Assembly: GCF_029338335.1 (NCBI RefSeq)
Contig: NZ_CP119796.1
Source of the DNA: Halomontanus rarus
GTDB lineage: Archaea > Halobacteriota > Halobacteria > Halobacteriales > Natrialbaceae
Direction: 5' to 3' (one strand)
Length of the DNA: 64,000 bases
Below, one piece after another: positions 7,228 to 16,114 of the stretch (within the stretch, counting starts at the first letter, position 1; every line of letters begins with the position of its first letter). The notes beneath the pieces were generated by a model, which was not told the origin of the DNA, did not search any database, and was given only the letters and a program-made list of their open reading frames with translations. The translations under genes were made by a program, and so were the position numbers.

Positions 7228-9570
7228 ATGAGCTCCGCCGTTGACGAAGACACCGTCCAGGCGATCAATAGCGGACGGGAAACGATCGGCGATATTCTCT
7301 CGAGCGCACAGACGCATCTCCAGAAGATCTTCATCGTCTTCGTCATCGGCTTTCTCGGCTCGTTTTACGCCCTCAGACTCTACATCTGGGACTTCCTCAA
7401 GGCCACGGCGAAAGCGCAGATGGACGCCAACCTCGCCCAGACGACGGAGGTCATCACCCGAACGCCGTTCGAGGTGATCCTGTTACAGGCGAAAATCGGG
7501 GTCATCGTCGGGGCCATCGTCTCGATTCCCGCCGTCCTCTACTACGCCCGCGAACCGCTGAAGGAACGCGGCTTCGAATCGGCGGTTCCGATCTCGAAGT
7601 TCCACATCGCCGGCTTCGTCGTTACGTCCCTGTCGCTGTTTCTCGTCGGGATCGTCTACGCGTACGGTGTCTTCTTCCCCTTCGCCTTCGAGTTCCTCGC
7701 CGGAAACGCGGACAGCGCCGGCGTCAAACCGAGCTTCGGGATCACGGAGTTCACCGAGTTCATGGCGCTGCTGACGATCTCGTTCGGACTCGCGGCGCAG
7801 TTGCCGCTGTTCATGGGTGCGCTCTCCTACAGCGAGATCGTTCCGTACGAGACGTTCGTCGACTACTGGCGACACTCTGTCGTCGGAATCACCGTCTTCG
7901 GCGCGTTCTTCTCGCCGCCGGATCCGTTCACGCTCATCATGTGGGCGATCCCGCTCGTCGTCCTCTACGTCTTCAGCCTCGGCCTCGCGAAAGTGCTGGC
8001 CAACATCCGTCGAAAAGGCGCCGCCGAAGCCGCGACGGGAACGAACTTCGTGAAACAGCGACTCCTCCAGTTCGCCGGCGCGATCGCCCTCGTCTGGGTC
8101 GCCACCGCCTCGTTCATCTCGATCGGCGGCTTCGACATCCTCGAGGACGAGGTCTATCCGTTCCTGCCCGAGTCGATCCAGCCCGGCGGGCCAACGGCCT
8201 TCGAGACGATGGCGGCCGAGTACGGCGCGTTCGGGCCGGTCATCGTCGGCCTGCTGTTCGGGCTCGGCGTCGGCTTCCTCGTCTTGCTCGGCTACACGGT
8301 CAAAGTCCTCCAGACGCCGGTGCACCCGCGGATCGACCAGATCCGAACCGGCGATCCCGAGGAGATCGACATCGACATCCTCGATGCCGACGCGATCGAG
8401 GCCGTCCCGCCTCAGGCCTTCCTGGCGATGGAAGAAGAGGAGGCCCTCGAGCACGCCCGGAAGGCGATGTACGACAACGACCGCGAGAAGGCCCAGGCGA
8501 TCCTCGACCGCTACGACACGTTGACCGCGTCCAATGACGGTGACGGCGCGGGTGACGGTGCCACTGAAGCGGCTGCCGCGACGACCGGTGGTGACGCCGG
8601 CGGGGAAGCTGCAGGTGACGACGACTCCAGTGTCTTCTCGAGTACCGCCGCCGGCATCCTCGATTCCTTCACCGAGGAGGAGACCACCGAGGAGGACATC
8701 GGCGGCTACGCCTACGATCTGGCTTTCATCTTCCAGAGTCTGACCTCGAAGATGTTTCGCATCGTCGGCGTCTTCATGCTCGTCATGGGCGGGACGTTCA
8801 TGTGGCTCTACAGCGGGGGCCTTAGGGACGTCCTCGAGCGGTTCGTCGCAAACGTTCCACAGGACTTGCTCGTTCAACTCGCCGAGTTGAACGACGCCAA
8901 TCTGAGCAGCGATCCCGACCTCAGGGAACTCATCGTAGAAGGTGACTTCGTCATCGCGATCCACCCCGTCGAGGTCCTGATCTTCGAGGTGAAAGTGAGC
9001 ACGCTCGCGGCGATCGTCGCGGTCCTGCCGATGGTTCTCTACTACGCCTGGCCGGCGATGAAAGAGCGCGGCCTGGTCCGCGGAGACCGTCGCCTGTTCA
9101 TCGTCTGGGGCGGCTCGTTGATAGGCGGGTTCGCTCTCGGGACCTACCTCGGGTTCTTCTGGATCGCACCCGCGGTGATCTCCTACCTGATCGCGGACGC
9201 GATCAACGCCGGGATGATCATCTCCTACCGGATCAAGCACTTCATCTGGATGGTGATTTTCACGACGATCGGGATCGGTTTCCTGATGAACATCATCGTC
9301 ACGATGGGGCTGTTCCACGCCGGCGGGCTCGTCTCCTACCGGTCGATGCTCGCGCGCTGGCGGGTCGTCGTCATCGCCATCTTCACGTTCGCTGCGTTCG
9401 CCAGCCCGTCGGGCATTCTGACGATGCTCGTCCTCGCGTTCCCGATCGCGTTCACCTACCTGCTGGGGCTCGCGATCCTGTACGTGTTCACGGCCGGCGG
9501 TCGGCTCGGTGGTGGTGGCGGGGGCACCGAACCCGTTCCCGAACCCGAGACGGACACGGTCGCCGAGTAA
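7228..9570 (+). CDS. tatCt: Tat translocase subunit TatCt (tandem TatC fusion)
   Basis: A 780-residue fusion of two TatC domains, the form found in haloarchaea where nearly all secretion uses the Tat route. The first TatC unit spans about residues 15-270 and is followed by an extra hydrophobic segment around 275-295 and another at 335-355. A charged, Gly/Ala-rich cytoplasmic linker covers about residues 400-500 (EEEEALEHARKAMYDNDREK, then an Ala/Asp-rich stretch). The second TatC unit spans about 505-765 (SKMFRIVGVFMLVMGGTFMW onward, with YYAWPAMKERG mirroring YYAREPLKERG of the first). The C-terminal tail is Gly/Glu rich. ATG 7228 is the only start consistent with the N-terminus. The window encodes several Tat substrates that would use it. 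Confidence 0.93.
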   Translation: MSSAVDEDTVQAINSGRETIGDILSSAQTHLQKIFIVFVIGFLGSFYALRLYIWDFLKATAKAQMDANLAQTTEVITRTPFEVILLQAKIGVIVGAIVSIPAVLYYAREPLKERGFESAVPISKFHIAGFVVTSLSLFLVGIVYAYGVFFPFAFEFLAGNADSAGVKPSFGITEFTEFMALLTISFGLAAQLPLFMGALSYSEIVPYETFVDYWRHSVVGITVFGAFFSPPDPFTLIMWAIPLVVLYVFSLGLAKVLANIRRKGAAEAATGTNFVKQRLLQFAGAIALVWVATASFISIGGFDILEDEVYPFLPESIQPGGPTAFETMAAEYGAFGPVIVGLLFGLGVGFLVLLGYTVKVLQTPVHPRIDQIRTGDPEEIDIDILDADAIEAVPPQAFLAMEEEEALEHARKAMYDNDREKAQAILDRYDTLTASNDGDGAGDGATEAAAATTGGDAGGEAAGDDDSSVFSSTAAGILDSFTEEETTEEDIGGYAYDLAFIFQSLTSKMFRIVGVFMLVMGGTFMWLYSGGLRDVLERFVANVPQDLLVQLAELNDANLSSDPDLRELIVEGDFVIAIHPVEVLIFEVKVSTLAAIVAVLPMVLYYAWPAMKERGLVRGDRRLFIVWGGSLIGGFALGTYLGFFWIAPAVISYLIADAINAGMIISYRIKHFIWMVIFTTIGIGFLMNIIVTMGLFHAGGLVSYRSMLARWRVVVIAIFTFAAFASPSGILTMLVLAFPIAFTYLLGLAILYVFTAGGRLGGGGGGTEPVPEPETDTVAE

Positions 9571-9666
9571 CCGCTCGCTTCGGCCGTTGGGATTTCTGAA
9601 CCGAGACGATCCGCGACCGCAAGCCACAGCCAATCCCTTAAGAACGCCGCCTTCGAACGCACCCGC

Positions 9667-9843
9667 ATGCCAAAGATTAGCGTCGAAATCCCGCAGGAAC
9701 TGCTCGACGACCTCGACGACCACGTCGGCGACGACGGCAAGTTCGTCAACCGCAGCGACGCGATTCGCTCCTCGATCCGGAAGAACCTCGACATCTTGGA
9801 CGAGATCGACCAGCGACACGACCGCCTCGAGAGCGACGAGTAG
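9667..9843 (+). CDS. Ribbon-helix-helix (CopG-like) transcriptional regulator
   Basis: A 58-residue protein beginning MPKISVEIPQELLDDLDDHV and continuing with VNRSDAIRSSIRKNL. This is a classic ribbon-helix-helix layout: an N-terminal DNA-contacting strand (ISVEIP), helix A, a turn with NRSDAIR, then helix B. Such proteins bind DNA as dimers. The short C-terminal tail is charged. CCTTAAGAAC (about 9636-9645) lies about 26 bases upstream of the ATG, consistent with a leaderless transcript. It is downstream of tatCt but separated by nearly 100 bp with its own promoter. Its targets are unknown. Confidence 0.85.
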   Translation: MPKISVEIPQELLDDLDDHVGDDGKFVNRSDAIRSSIRKNLDILDEIDQRHDRLESDE

Positions 9844-9944
9844 CGCCCGTAGTCGATAGATGGGGTAATACAGTCGAACGAGTCCCACCCAAACCTTAGC
9901 GAAATACCATAACGGTTTTCGAACCCAACCCCGAAACCGTCGGT

Positions 9945-10397
9945 ATGGGGTTTACTGACGTCGATTCCGATCTCGTCGCGATACTCGGCTTTATTCTCGC
10001 GGTTATTCTCGCCGGTCAGTCGCCGGCGCTATTGGCCGTCTTCGGCGGATTCCTCTTCGTCGGCTGGCTGCTCGTCCAGATCGGCGTCTTCGAGGACGAT
10101 TCCGAGCGACGCACCGACCGATCGACGGACGACTCACGACTGGACCCCCTCGAGACGCTCCAGATGCGCTACGCCAACGGCGAAATCGACGAGGCGGAGT
10201 TCGAACACCGGCTCGATCGGATCATGGAGTCGTCCGAGGCCGTCGAACGGGGTCACGGGGGTCGGAACCGGGAGGTGAGTCGGGGTCGAAGCCGAAACCG
10301 AGACGCGACCTCCCAGCGCACCCGTTCATCCACCGCCGATCGGCCTCGGTCCGACCGAACCGACGATCGCGAGTTCGATCTCGATCTCGAGGGGTGA
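9945..10397 (+). CDS. SHOCT-domain membrane protein
   Basis: A 150-residue protein with two closely spaced N-terminal hydrophobic segments (residues about 9-24 and 28-47, a hairpin anchor). A SHOCT short C-terminal-type domain follows at about residues 66-94 (DPLETLQMRYANGEIDEAEF, then HRLDRIME). The tail is rich in Arg, Ser and Asp and probably disordered. SHOCT domains are usually oligomerisation modules on bacterial and archaeal membrane proteins, and no enzymatic role can be inferred. The ATG at 9945 follows a plausible promoter region of about 100 bp after the RHH gene. Confidence 0.82.
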   Translation: MGFTDVDSDLVAILGFILAVILAGQSPALLAVFGGFLFVGWLLVQIGVFEDDSERRTDRSTDDSRLDPLETLQMRYANGEIDEAEFEHRLDRIMESSEAVERGHGGRNREVSRGRSRNRDATSQRTRSSTADRPRSDRTDDREFDLDLEG

Positions 10398-10533
10398 GCA
10401 CGCGAGCGTGGACGGTGATGGATGGGAGAGGGAGAGACGGGGACGGGGGCGGAGACAGAGACGGGGATCGGGATCGAAATAGAGATAGAATAGCGGCGAT
10501 GCACCTCGAGTCCGCCGTCGAAATCTGTATCGA

Positions 10534-11394
10534 TCAGGCGTTCGTGTCCGTGTCCGCGTCCGCGTCCGCGTCCGTGTCCATGTTCGTCTCCCCACCCGTA
10601 TCGACGTCGCCATCACGGTCGATCCGCTGGGCGAACCCGAACCGGGGTTTGACGTCCTCGACGCGGACCGACACGGTCTCGCCTTCCTCGGTCGAGGGGA
10701 CGAACAGCCGGTAGCCGTCTACTGAGGCGATCCCGTCGCCCTCGTTCCCGACGTCGACGATTTCGACCTCGAGTTCGTCGCCGGCTCTGACGGGGGTGGT
10801 GAGCCGTCCCTTCGCGATGAAGTAGATTTCGGAGGACTCCTGACGGGAGGCCTTCGGGCTGGTGGCGCGGACGTACTGGAACTCCGCCTCGACGTCCGAG
10901 CGGAGGTCCTCGACGTCCGGCCCCTGGAAGACCTTCACGAGAAAGTCGCCGTCGGTGTCGAGGAGTTCGACCGCGGTCTCGAAGGCCATTCGCGCGAGGT
11001 ACAGCGAGCGGGCCTGATCCAGCGAGTACTCGCCGGACATGTTCGGGGCCATGTCCGAGAGCACGCAGTCGACTTTCCCGTCGGCGGCTTCGATGACGCG
11101 TTCGCGGGTCCGTTCTTCGGTCATGTCGCCGCGGATCGTCTCGACGCGGTCGGCGAGGGTGTCGTCCTCGAGGTCTTTGATCCGCTGGAGGTCGACGCCG
11201 ATGACTCTCCCCTGGGGCCCGACGCGCTCGGCGGCGACCTGCAGCCAGCCGCCGGGGGCGGCCCCGAGGTCGACGACGGTGTCGCCACTGGAGATGACGT
11301 TCTCGAGGTCGTCGAGCTGCTGGAGTTTGTAGGCCGCCCGACTCCGGTAGCCCTCCTGTTTCGCTTTGTTGTAGTAGTGGTCTTTCCGGGACAT
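10534..11394 (-). CDS. rlmE: 23S rRNA 2'-O-methyltransferase RlmE with TRAM domain
   Basis: A 286-residue FtsJ/RrmJ family SAM-dependent methyltransferase that modifies a uridine in the 23S rRNA A-loop. The family tetrad is visible: K in SRAAYKLQQLD, D in LSDMAPNMSG, K in FLVKVFQG and E in SSEIYFIAKG. The SAM-binding motif is VVDLGAAPGGWLQVAA (about residues 40-55). Residues about 208-270 form a TRAM RNA-binding domain (GDELEVEIVDVGNEGDGIAS), an archaeal addition. The last roughly 20 residues are a DT/DA dipeptide run encoded by hexanucleotide repeats. It is divergent from PCNA. Confidence 0.92.
   Translation of the reverse strand: MSRKDHYYNKAKQEGYRSRAAYKLQQLDDLENVISSGDTVVDLGAAPGGWLQVAAERVGPQGRVIGVDLQRIKDLEDDTLADRVETIRGDMTEERTRERVIEAADGKVDCVLSDMAPNMSGEYSLDQARSLYLARMAFETAVELLDTDGDFLVKVFQGPDVEDLRSDVEAEFQYVRATSPKASRQESSEIYFIAKGRLTTPVRAGDELEVEIVDVGNEGDGIASVDGYRLFVPSTEEGETVSVRVEDVKPRFGFAQRIDRDGDVDTGGETNMDTDADADADTDTNA
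10543..10580. repeat. Hexanucleotide repeat in the rlmE 3' end
   Basis: About six consecutive GTGTCC/GCGTCC units on the plus strand encode alternating Asp-Ala and Asp-Thr at the RlmE C-terminus. Six-base units allow length change without frameshift. Confidence 0.75.
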
Positions 11395-11586
11395 CGATTC
11401 AATTGGGTCGAGCTACGGGCAGGAGGCGTATACGGTCTTCGTTCGGGCCGGGCCGTACCGCTCGAGCGGCTCCGGGTTCGAGCGACGGTTCGGTCGGGTT
11501 CGAGTACGCTGTCTATTCTCCGGGCCGGTTCACTTTCGCCCCACAAAGGGTGGCTTTTTGTACCGACCGTTCGTAGCCCGACCTAT

Positions 11587-12330
11587 ATGTTCAAGGCCAT
11601 CGTGAGTGCGGAAACGCTCTCCAGCACGCTCGATTCGGTGAGCGTTCTGGTCGACGAGTGCAAGATCCATCTCGAGGAGGACGGCCTCCAGATTCGCGCC
11701 GTCGACCCCGCGAACGTCGGGATGGTCGACCTCTCGCTCGAGGCGGCCGCCTTCGAGTCCTACGAGGCCGACGGCGGGCTCATCGGCGTCGACCTCTCGC
11801 GACTCGAAGACATCGCCGGCATGGCCGAATCCGGCCAGCTCGTTCAGCTCGAACTCGACGAAGAGACCCGCAAACTCCACATCCAGATCGACGGCCTCGA
11901 GTACACGCTCGCGTTGATCGATCCCGACTCCATCCGGCAGGAACCGGACATCCCGGATCTGGACCTCCCCGCCGAGGTCATCCTCGAGGGCAAAGACATC
12001 AACCGCTCGGTGAAAGCCGCCGACATGGTCAGCGACCACATCGCGCTGGGCGTCGACGACGCCGACGAGTTCTTCTACGTCAACGCGGAGGGCGACACCG
12101 ACGACGTCCACCTCGAGCTCACGCTCGAGGACCTCATCGATCTGCAGGTCGGCCCGGCTCACTCGCTGTTCTCGCTCGACTATCTCAAAGACATGAACAA
12201 GGCGATTCCCGCCGACGCCGAGGTCACCCTCGAGCTCGGTGAGGAGTTCCCAATCAAGATGCACTTCAGCTTCGCTGAAGGACAGGGGCGGGTGACGTAC
12301 ATGCTGGCGCCGCGGATTCAGAGCGACTGA
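11587..12330 (+). CDS. pcn: DNA polymerase sliding clamp (PCNA)
   Basis: A 247-residue PCNA that encircles DNA and tethers polymerase, ligase, FEN1 and other factors. It has the two-domain PCNA fold: MFKAIVSAETLSSTLDSVSV at the start, VDPANVGMVDLSLE near residue 40, the interdomain loop region DPDSIRQEPDIPDLDLPAEV, and the C-terminal signature MLAPRIQSD. The ATG at 11587 gives the full conserved N-terminus. A longer in-frame reading from 11377 adds a non-homologous stretch and is rejected. An AT-rich TTTTTGTACC about 25-35 bases upstream may be the promoter. priL is downstream, separated by a convergent hydrolase gene. Confidence 0.96.
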   Translation: MFKAIVSAETLSSTLDSVSVLVDECKIHLEEDGLQIRAVDPANVGMVDLSLEAAAFESYEADGGLIGVDLSRLEDIAGMAESGQLVQLELDEETRKLHIQIDGLEYTLALIDPDSIRQEPDIPDLDLPAEVILEGKDINRSVKAADMVSDHIALGVDDADEFFYVNAEGDTDDVHLELTLEDLIDLQVGPAHSLFSLDYLKDMNKAIPADAEVTLELGEEFPIKMHFSFAEGQGRVTYMLAPRIQSD

Positions 12331-12382
12331 GCGAGGACGGCGGCGAACGGTCGTCACGGGAGACGCGGCCTCAATTCTGTGC

Positions 12383-13261
12383 TCACTGCACGACGCGTTC
12401 GACCAGAAACTCCCGCAGGTACTCGTTGACGACGTCCGCGTCCTCGAGGAAGAACATGTGCGAGCCGCCGTCGACGATCTCGAGGCGACTGTCGGGAATC
12501 CTCTCGTGGAGCAGACGCGCATTTTCGACGGGGACGATGCGGTCGTCGGTTCCGTGGAGGATCAACGTTGGGACGCGGAGCCGTCCGAGCCGGTCGCTGA
12601 CGTCGAACGTCGAGGCGGCCCCCAGCTGCGCTTCGCGTGCGGGTTCGCTCGCGTCCTGCTCGAGTTGCCACTCGATGAGACGATCCATTAGATGCGGATT
12701 GCGATTGGTAAACCGGTCGCCGAACGCGGGGCGCATCCGGTGGCGGAGTCGCTGACGTTCCGAACCGCCGGGCGTCTCGAGGAGCGTTTCACGCGTTTCT
12801 TCGGGAAGCGGAACCGCGTCGGGTCCGCCGTGGGTCGTACAGCAAAGCGTCAGCGATTTCGCGCGCGTATACTCGAGGGCGTACCGCTGGGCGATCATCC
12901 CGCCCATGCTCGCGCCGACGACGTGGGCCTCGCGGATTCCGGCGTCGTCGAGGACGGCCTCGACGTCGGCGGCCATCTCGTCGATGGTGTAGCTAAAGCG
13001 GCCGGTGAGCAGCGGCGACCGGACCCGCTTCGGTAGTTTTCGCAGGAGTCCCGAGATGGCGACGTCAGACCGGCCGGTGCCGCGGTTGTCGGGCGCGATC
13101 ACGTCGAACTCGTTCGCGAGTGCCTCCCGTTGCCAGCGCCACATCCACCGCCCGTAGCCCAGGCCCTGGATGAGGACGACGGCATCGCTGGCTCCTTCGT
13201 CGTCACTGTCGCGCTCGTAGTAGATCGTCACACCGTCGTCGTCGTTTGTCGCCCACGGCAT
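12383..13261 (-). CDS. Alpha/beta-fold hydrolase
   Basis: A 292-residue alpha/beta hydrolase. The nucleophile elbow is GASMGGMIAQRYA (Ser near residue 114). The acid is in LILHGTDDRIVP and the histidine in DGGSHMFFLED. The oxyanion-hole region is LIQGLGYGRWMWRWQ and APDNRGTGRSD follows the second core strand. The overall pattern resembles esterase/haloperoxidase-like members (abhydrolase_1). The substrate cannot be predicted. It lies convergent to PCNA and divergent from priL. Confidence 0.85.
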   Translation of the reverse strand: MPWATNDDDGVTIYYERDSDDEGASDAVVLIQGLGYGRWMWRWQREALANEFDVIAPDNRGTGRSDVAISGLLRKLPKRVRSPLLTGRFSYTIDEMAADVEAVLDDAGIREAHVVGASMGGMIAQRYALEYTRAKSLTLCCTTHGGPDAVPLPEETRETLLETPGGSERQRLRHRMRPAFGDRFTNRNPHLMDRLIEWQLEQDASEPAREAQLGAASTFDVSDRLGRLRVPTLILHGTDDRIVPVENARLLHERIPDSRLEIVDGGSHMFFLEDADVVNEYLREFLVERVVQ

Positions 13262-13315
13262 ATCCTGTGTCGATGAACGGGGCGGAGGGACTTGAAATCG
13301 GGCGTCGATCGTGCC

Positions 13316-13405
13316 GACGGCGTCACGAAACCGTGTCGTCAGTTCGACGGCGTCACGAAACCGTGTCGTCAGTTCGACGGCGTCACGAAACCGTGTCGTC
13401 AGTTC
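13316..13405. repeat. Three perfect tandem copies of a 30-bp unit
   Basis: A 30-bp unit starting GACGGCGTCACGAAACCGTG is repeated three times without mismatch, between the hydrolase start and priL. Each unit contains the near-palindromes GACGGCGTC and CACGAAACCGTG. The array ends about 60 bp before the priL ATG, just upstream of the AT-rich promoter segment (CACAATATAACC). Confidence 0.9.
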
Positions 13406-13465
13406 GACTGCATCTGCACAATATAACCATCGGGCTTAACATACAGTAGCGGGATACTCCGAGCG

Positions 13466-14551
13466 ATGCAGCGACTGCACGCTCGCTACCCGTTCCTCGA
13501 GGCCGCCCGCGAGAGCGTCGCCTCTCAGACGGTCGATCTCGCCACGGTCGTCGAACAGGACCAGGCGGTCGTCGACCGCGCACACGAACGGGTCGTGGCC
13601 GCACTCGAGGCGGGGGACACGGGCGAGCCACACCGGGACACGCGCACGGAGTTGCTCTCCTACCCCGTCGCGCGCGTGCTCGTCTCGCTGGTGAACGAGC
13701 GAATCCTCGTGCGCAAGTACGCCCGCGCCGAGGCGGAGGACGCCTTCGAGCGCTTCACGAGCGACTTCGAGGAGACGGTCGAACTCAAGAGCGCGAGCAA
13801 CGACGGCCTCTCTCTCGAAACGTTGCTCTCGGAGTTCGATCTCGAGAACGCGGTTCGCGAGGTTTCGGACGGCTACCGGATCGACGTCGGGACGTACCTG
13901 CCACTGGCGGCGGACTGCTGGGGCGACGAATGGCGACTGGTCAACCGCGCGTTGGCAGACGGCGAGGTGCCGATCGACGAGCGCGAACTCCACGTCCTCG
14001 TCCAGGAGGCCGTCCGCGAGCGCGTCGAGGACGGATTGCCGTTCGACGTCCCCGACCCCATCGCACAGGCGCTTACGGAGGACGTCGAGGACATCCGCGA
14101 GGTGCTGGCGAACCTCGAACTGACTCGCGAGATCGACACGGTCGTCCCGGATCTGTTCCCGCCGTGTATGAAGGCCTTACTCGACAGTATTCAGAAAGGT
14201 GAGCATCTGGCCCACCACTCCCGATTCGCCATCACTGCCTTCCTGACGAGTATCGGGATGAGCACGGACGAGATCGTCGAACTCTACCGGGTGAACTCCT
14301 CCTTCGGCGAGGAGATGACCCGCTACCAGACCGACCACATCCGCGGCGATAGCTCGCCGACGGAGTACTCGGCCCCGTCGTGTGCGACGATGCAGTCCTA
14401 CGGCGATTGCGTCAACAAAGACGATCTCTGCGAGCGCATCGCTCACCCGATGGCCTACTACGAGAACCGGCTGGACGACGAAGACGAGGACGACCTCGAG
14501 GACTGGCGCGAGGCGACCGAGGGAGAGGGTAAGGGCGAGAGCGAGGCCTAA
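13466..14551 (+). CDS. priL: DNA primase large subunit PriL
   Basis: A 361-residue archaeal/eukaryotic-type primase large subunit, partner of PriS in primer synthesis for replication. The N-terminal helical domain starts MQRLHARYPFLEAARES. The C-terminal Fe-S domain is visible as PPCMKALLDSIQKGEHLAHH (near residues 231-250), then APSCATMQSYGDC and DDLCERIAHPMAYY, supplying four conserved cysteines for the 4Fe-4S cluster. The ATG at 13466 is the first in frame after the AT-rich promoter. The C-terminal tail is acidic (DEDEDDLEDW). PriS is not in this window. Confidence 0.94.
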   Translation: MQRLHARYPFLEAARESVASQTVDLATVVEQDQAVVDRAHERVVAALEAGDTGEPHRDTRTELLSYPVARVLVSLVNERILVRKYARAEAEDAFERFTSDFEETVELKSASNDGLSLETLLSEFDLENAVREVSDGYRIDVGTYLPLAADCWGDEWRLVNRALADGEVPIDERELHVLVQEAVRERVEDGLPFDVPDPIAQALTEDVEDIREVLANLELTREIDTVVPDLFPPCMKALLDSIQKGEHLAHHSRFAITAFLTSIGMSTDEIVELYRVNSSFGEEMTRYQTDHIRGDSSPTEYSAPSCATMQSYGDCVNKDDLCERIAHPMAYYENRLDDEDEDDLEDWREATEGEGKGESEA

Positions 14552-14641
14552 GCGGGCGACTGCGTAGGTGTGAACGGGTCGGGTGAGAGAGGAGGAAGCG
14601 AAAAGAAGAACGCGAGCGGTCGAGAAAACACCTGGCTCCGG

Positions 14642-14917
14642 TCAGATTGCGTTTTTGTTCTCTACGTCCGTTTCGCCGTCTCCGCTTTCCAGTCCGTCTT
14701 CGGGGTCGTTCAGCGTGTAGGCCAGTGCGACGCCGACGATGGTCATGAGAACGACGAACCCGATGATCGCACCGACGAGTAACTCGCCTCCCTCGGCCTC
14801 GAGGCCGCTGCCGTTGCCGTCGCTGTAGGTGATCCCGATCCAGTACATCGTACTCAGCATTATCAGGACCGCACTGACGGCGGCGACGATTTCGATGATC
14901 CGCTCGCGCTCGAGCAT
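14642..14917 (-). CDS. Small two-TM membrane protein, uncharacterised haloarchaeal family
   Basis: A 91-residue protein with two hydrophobic helices (about residues 8-28, IIEIVAAVSAVLIMLSTMYW, and 46-67, LLVGAIIGFVVLMTIVGVAL). A polar Gly/Ser/Asp loop lies between them and an acidic C-terminal tail follows (NDPEDGLESGDGETD). I start it at ATG 14917 (MLERERIIEIV). The longer upstream reading is Arg/Ser rich and unlike haloarchaeal coding. It converges with priL. The function is unknown. Confidence 0.75.
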   Translation of the reverse strand: MLERERIIEIVAAVSAVLIMLSTMYWIGITYSDGNGSGLEAEGGELLVGAIIGFVVLMTIVGVALAYTLNDPEDGLESGDGETDVENKNAI

Positions 14918-15123
14918 TATGTGTCGGCTTTCTCCGGACCGGACAAAAGCGCTTCGAACGGACGATCGATAGCGGTCGTTCGCGGTTCGGGAGTTGCGGT
15001 TCGAGCGTCTCGATCCGTGCAGGATCACGCAGGCGCGACCGTTAGGTTCGTTGGGCACCTACCTCTACCGAATAGCCGACCGAATATCGATTACCGAATC
15101 ACATCGCACATCGCACACCACAC

Positions 15124-15909
15124 ATGACGCACTCACTGAACACACCCGCGTCACCGAAAGCATCGCTCTCGTTGCCGGCTGACCGGAACCTCGACGATCG
15201 ATCGCGGCGGGCGCGACTCGAACCGATGTCCGTCCTGCCGCTCGGCGACAGTCTCTACGAGATCGAGTCGGGCGCCGGACACACGTATCTCGTCGACATG
15301 GACGCGGCCCGCTGTACCTGTCCGGATCACGTCTTTCGGGACGCTCGCTGTAAGCACATTCGCCGCATCGCGATCGAGATCACCGAAGGACGGGTTCCGC
15401 CGCCGGGACGGCGCGCGGTCGTCTGTCACGACTGCGAGAGGTCGGTCTTCGTCGACGAGGACGCGCCGGGACCGTTCTACTGCGAGGACCACACCCTCTA
15501 CCCGGGGGATACGGTTCTCGACCGCGAGACGGAGGACCGGCTCACCGTCGTCGACGTCTCCGATCGCCGAGCCGACAGCGTCCGGATCCAGTCCGCCGGC
15601 TGTTCCGTCGCCGAGTACGGAACGAACGAGAACTACGATCCGGACGTCCCGGTCGTCGGCGCGGTCTACCCGCACGCTCGAGTCGCTCGAAACGGCGTCG
15701 TTCCGGACTCGCTGAAGGTGTACGTCTTCCCGCGGACGCGCCTGCAGAAGGTGTCGGTCTCGTCCGACGAGACGTTCGCCGCGTCTCGGTTCAGGTCCGA
15801 GACAGAGCCCGAGTCCGAATCCGAGTCACAGACCCACTCTCGCTCTCGCTCTCGTTCTCGTTCTCGGACGGAACGAACGGAGCGAACCGAACGGTCGGCT
15901 CAGTCCTGA
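15124..15909 (+). CDS. SWIM zinc-finger protein
   Basis: A 261-residue protein with a SWIM zinc-binding motif (CTCPDHVFRDARCKH, the CxC...CxH pattern) at about residues 64-78. A second small zinc-knuckle-like group follows (VCHDCERSVFVDED, then YCEDH). SWIM domains mediate nucleic-acid or protein binding. The remaining conserved part (YPGDTVLDRETEDRLTVVDV) looks like a beta-domain. The last roughly 40 residues are Ser/Arg and Glu/Ser dipeptide repeats from hexameric DNA repeats and are probably disordered. The ATG at 15124 is kept because the N-terminal segment ADRNLDDRSRRARLEPMSVLPLGD reads as family sequence. No operon partner is seen. Confidence 0.85.
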   Translation: MTHSLNTPASPKASLSLPADRNLDDRSRRARLEPMSVLPLGDSLYEIESGAGHTYLVDMDAARCTCPDHVFRDARCKHIRRIAIEITEGRVPPPGRRAVVCHDCERSVFVDEDAPGPFYCEDHTLYPGDTVLDRETEDRLTVVDVSDRRADSVRIQSAGCSVAEYGTNENYDPDVPVVGAVYPHARVARNGVVPDSLKVYVFPRTRLQKVSVSSDETFAASRFRSETEPESESESQTHSRSRSRSRSRTERTERTERSAQS

Positions 15910-16114
15910 CACGACTCGCCCTGACCTCTCGTAGCCACTGGACGTCACTGCACAGCCGCTCGCAGACGGGAGCGCGCTTGGGCGCACTCCGTGAGCGAGA
16001 GCCGCGGACTGTGCGACGGGTGTGTCACCCGTTTCCGTTGGTACGATTCCGTTCCAACCGCTCGAGTTCGGCCCACAGAGTCGGTCTCGTCGATACCGCG
16101 CCTCGAGCGAGAGG

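Noticed and set aside
7483..9888. An 801-residue open frame opposite tatCt
   Set aside because: It is an antisense shadow of the TatCt coding sequence; its Arg/Asp/Glu-rich content follows from the complement of G/C-ending codons.
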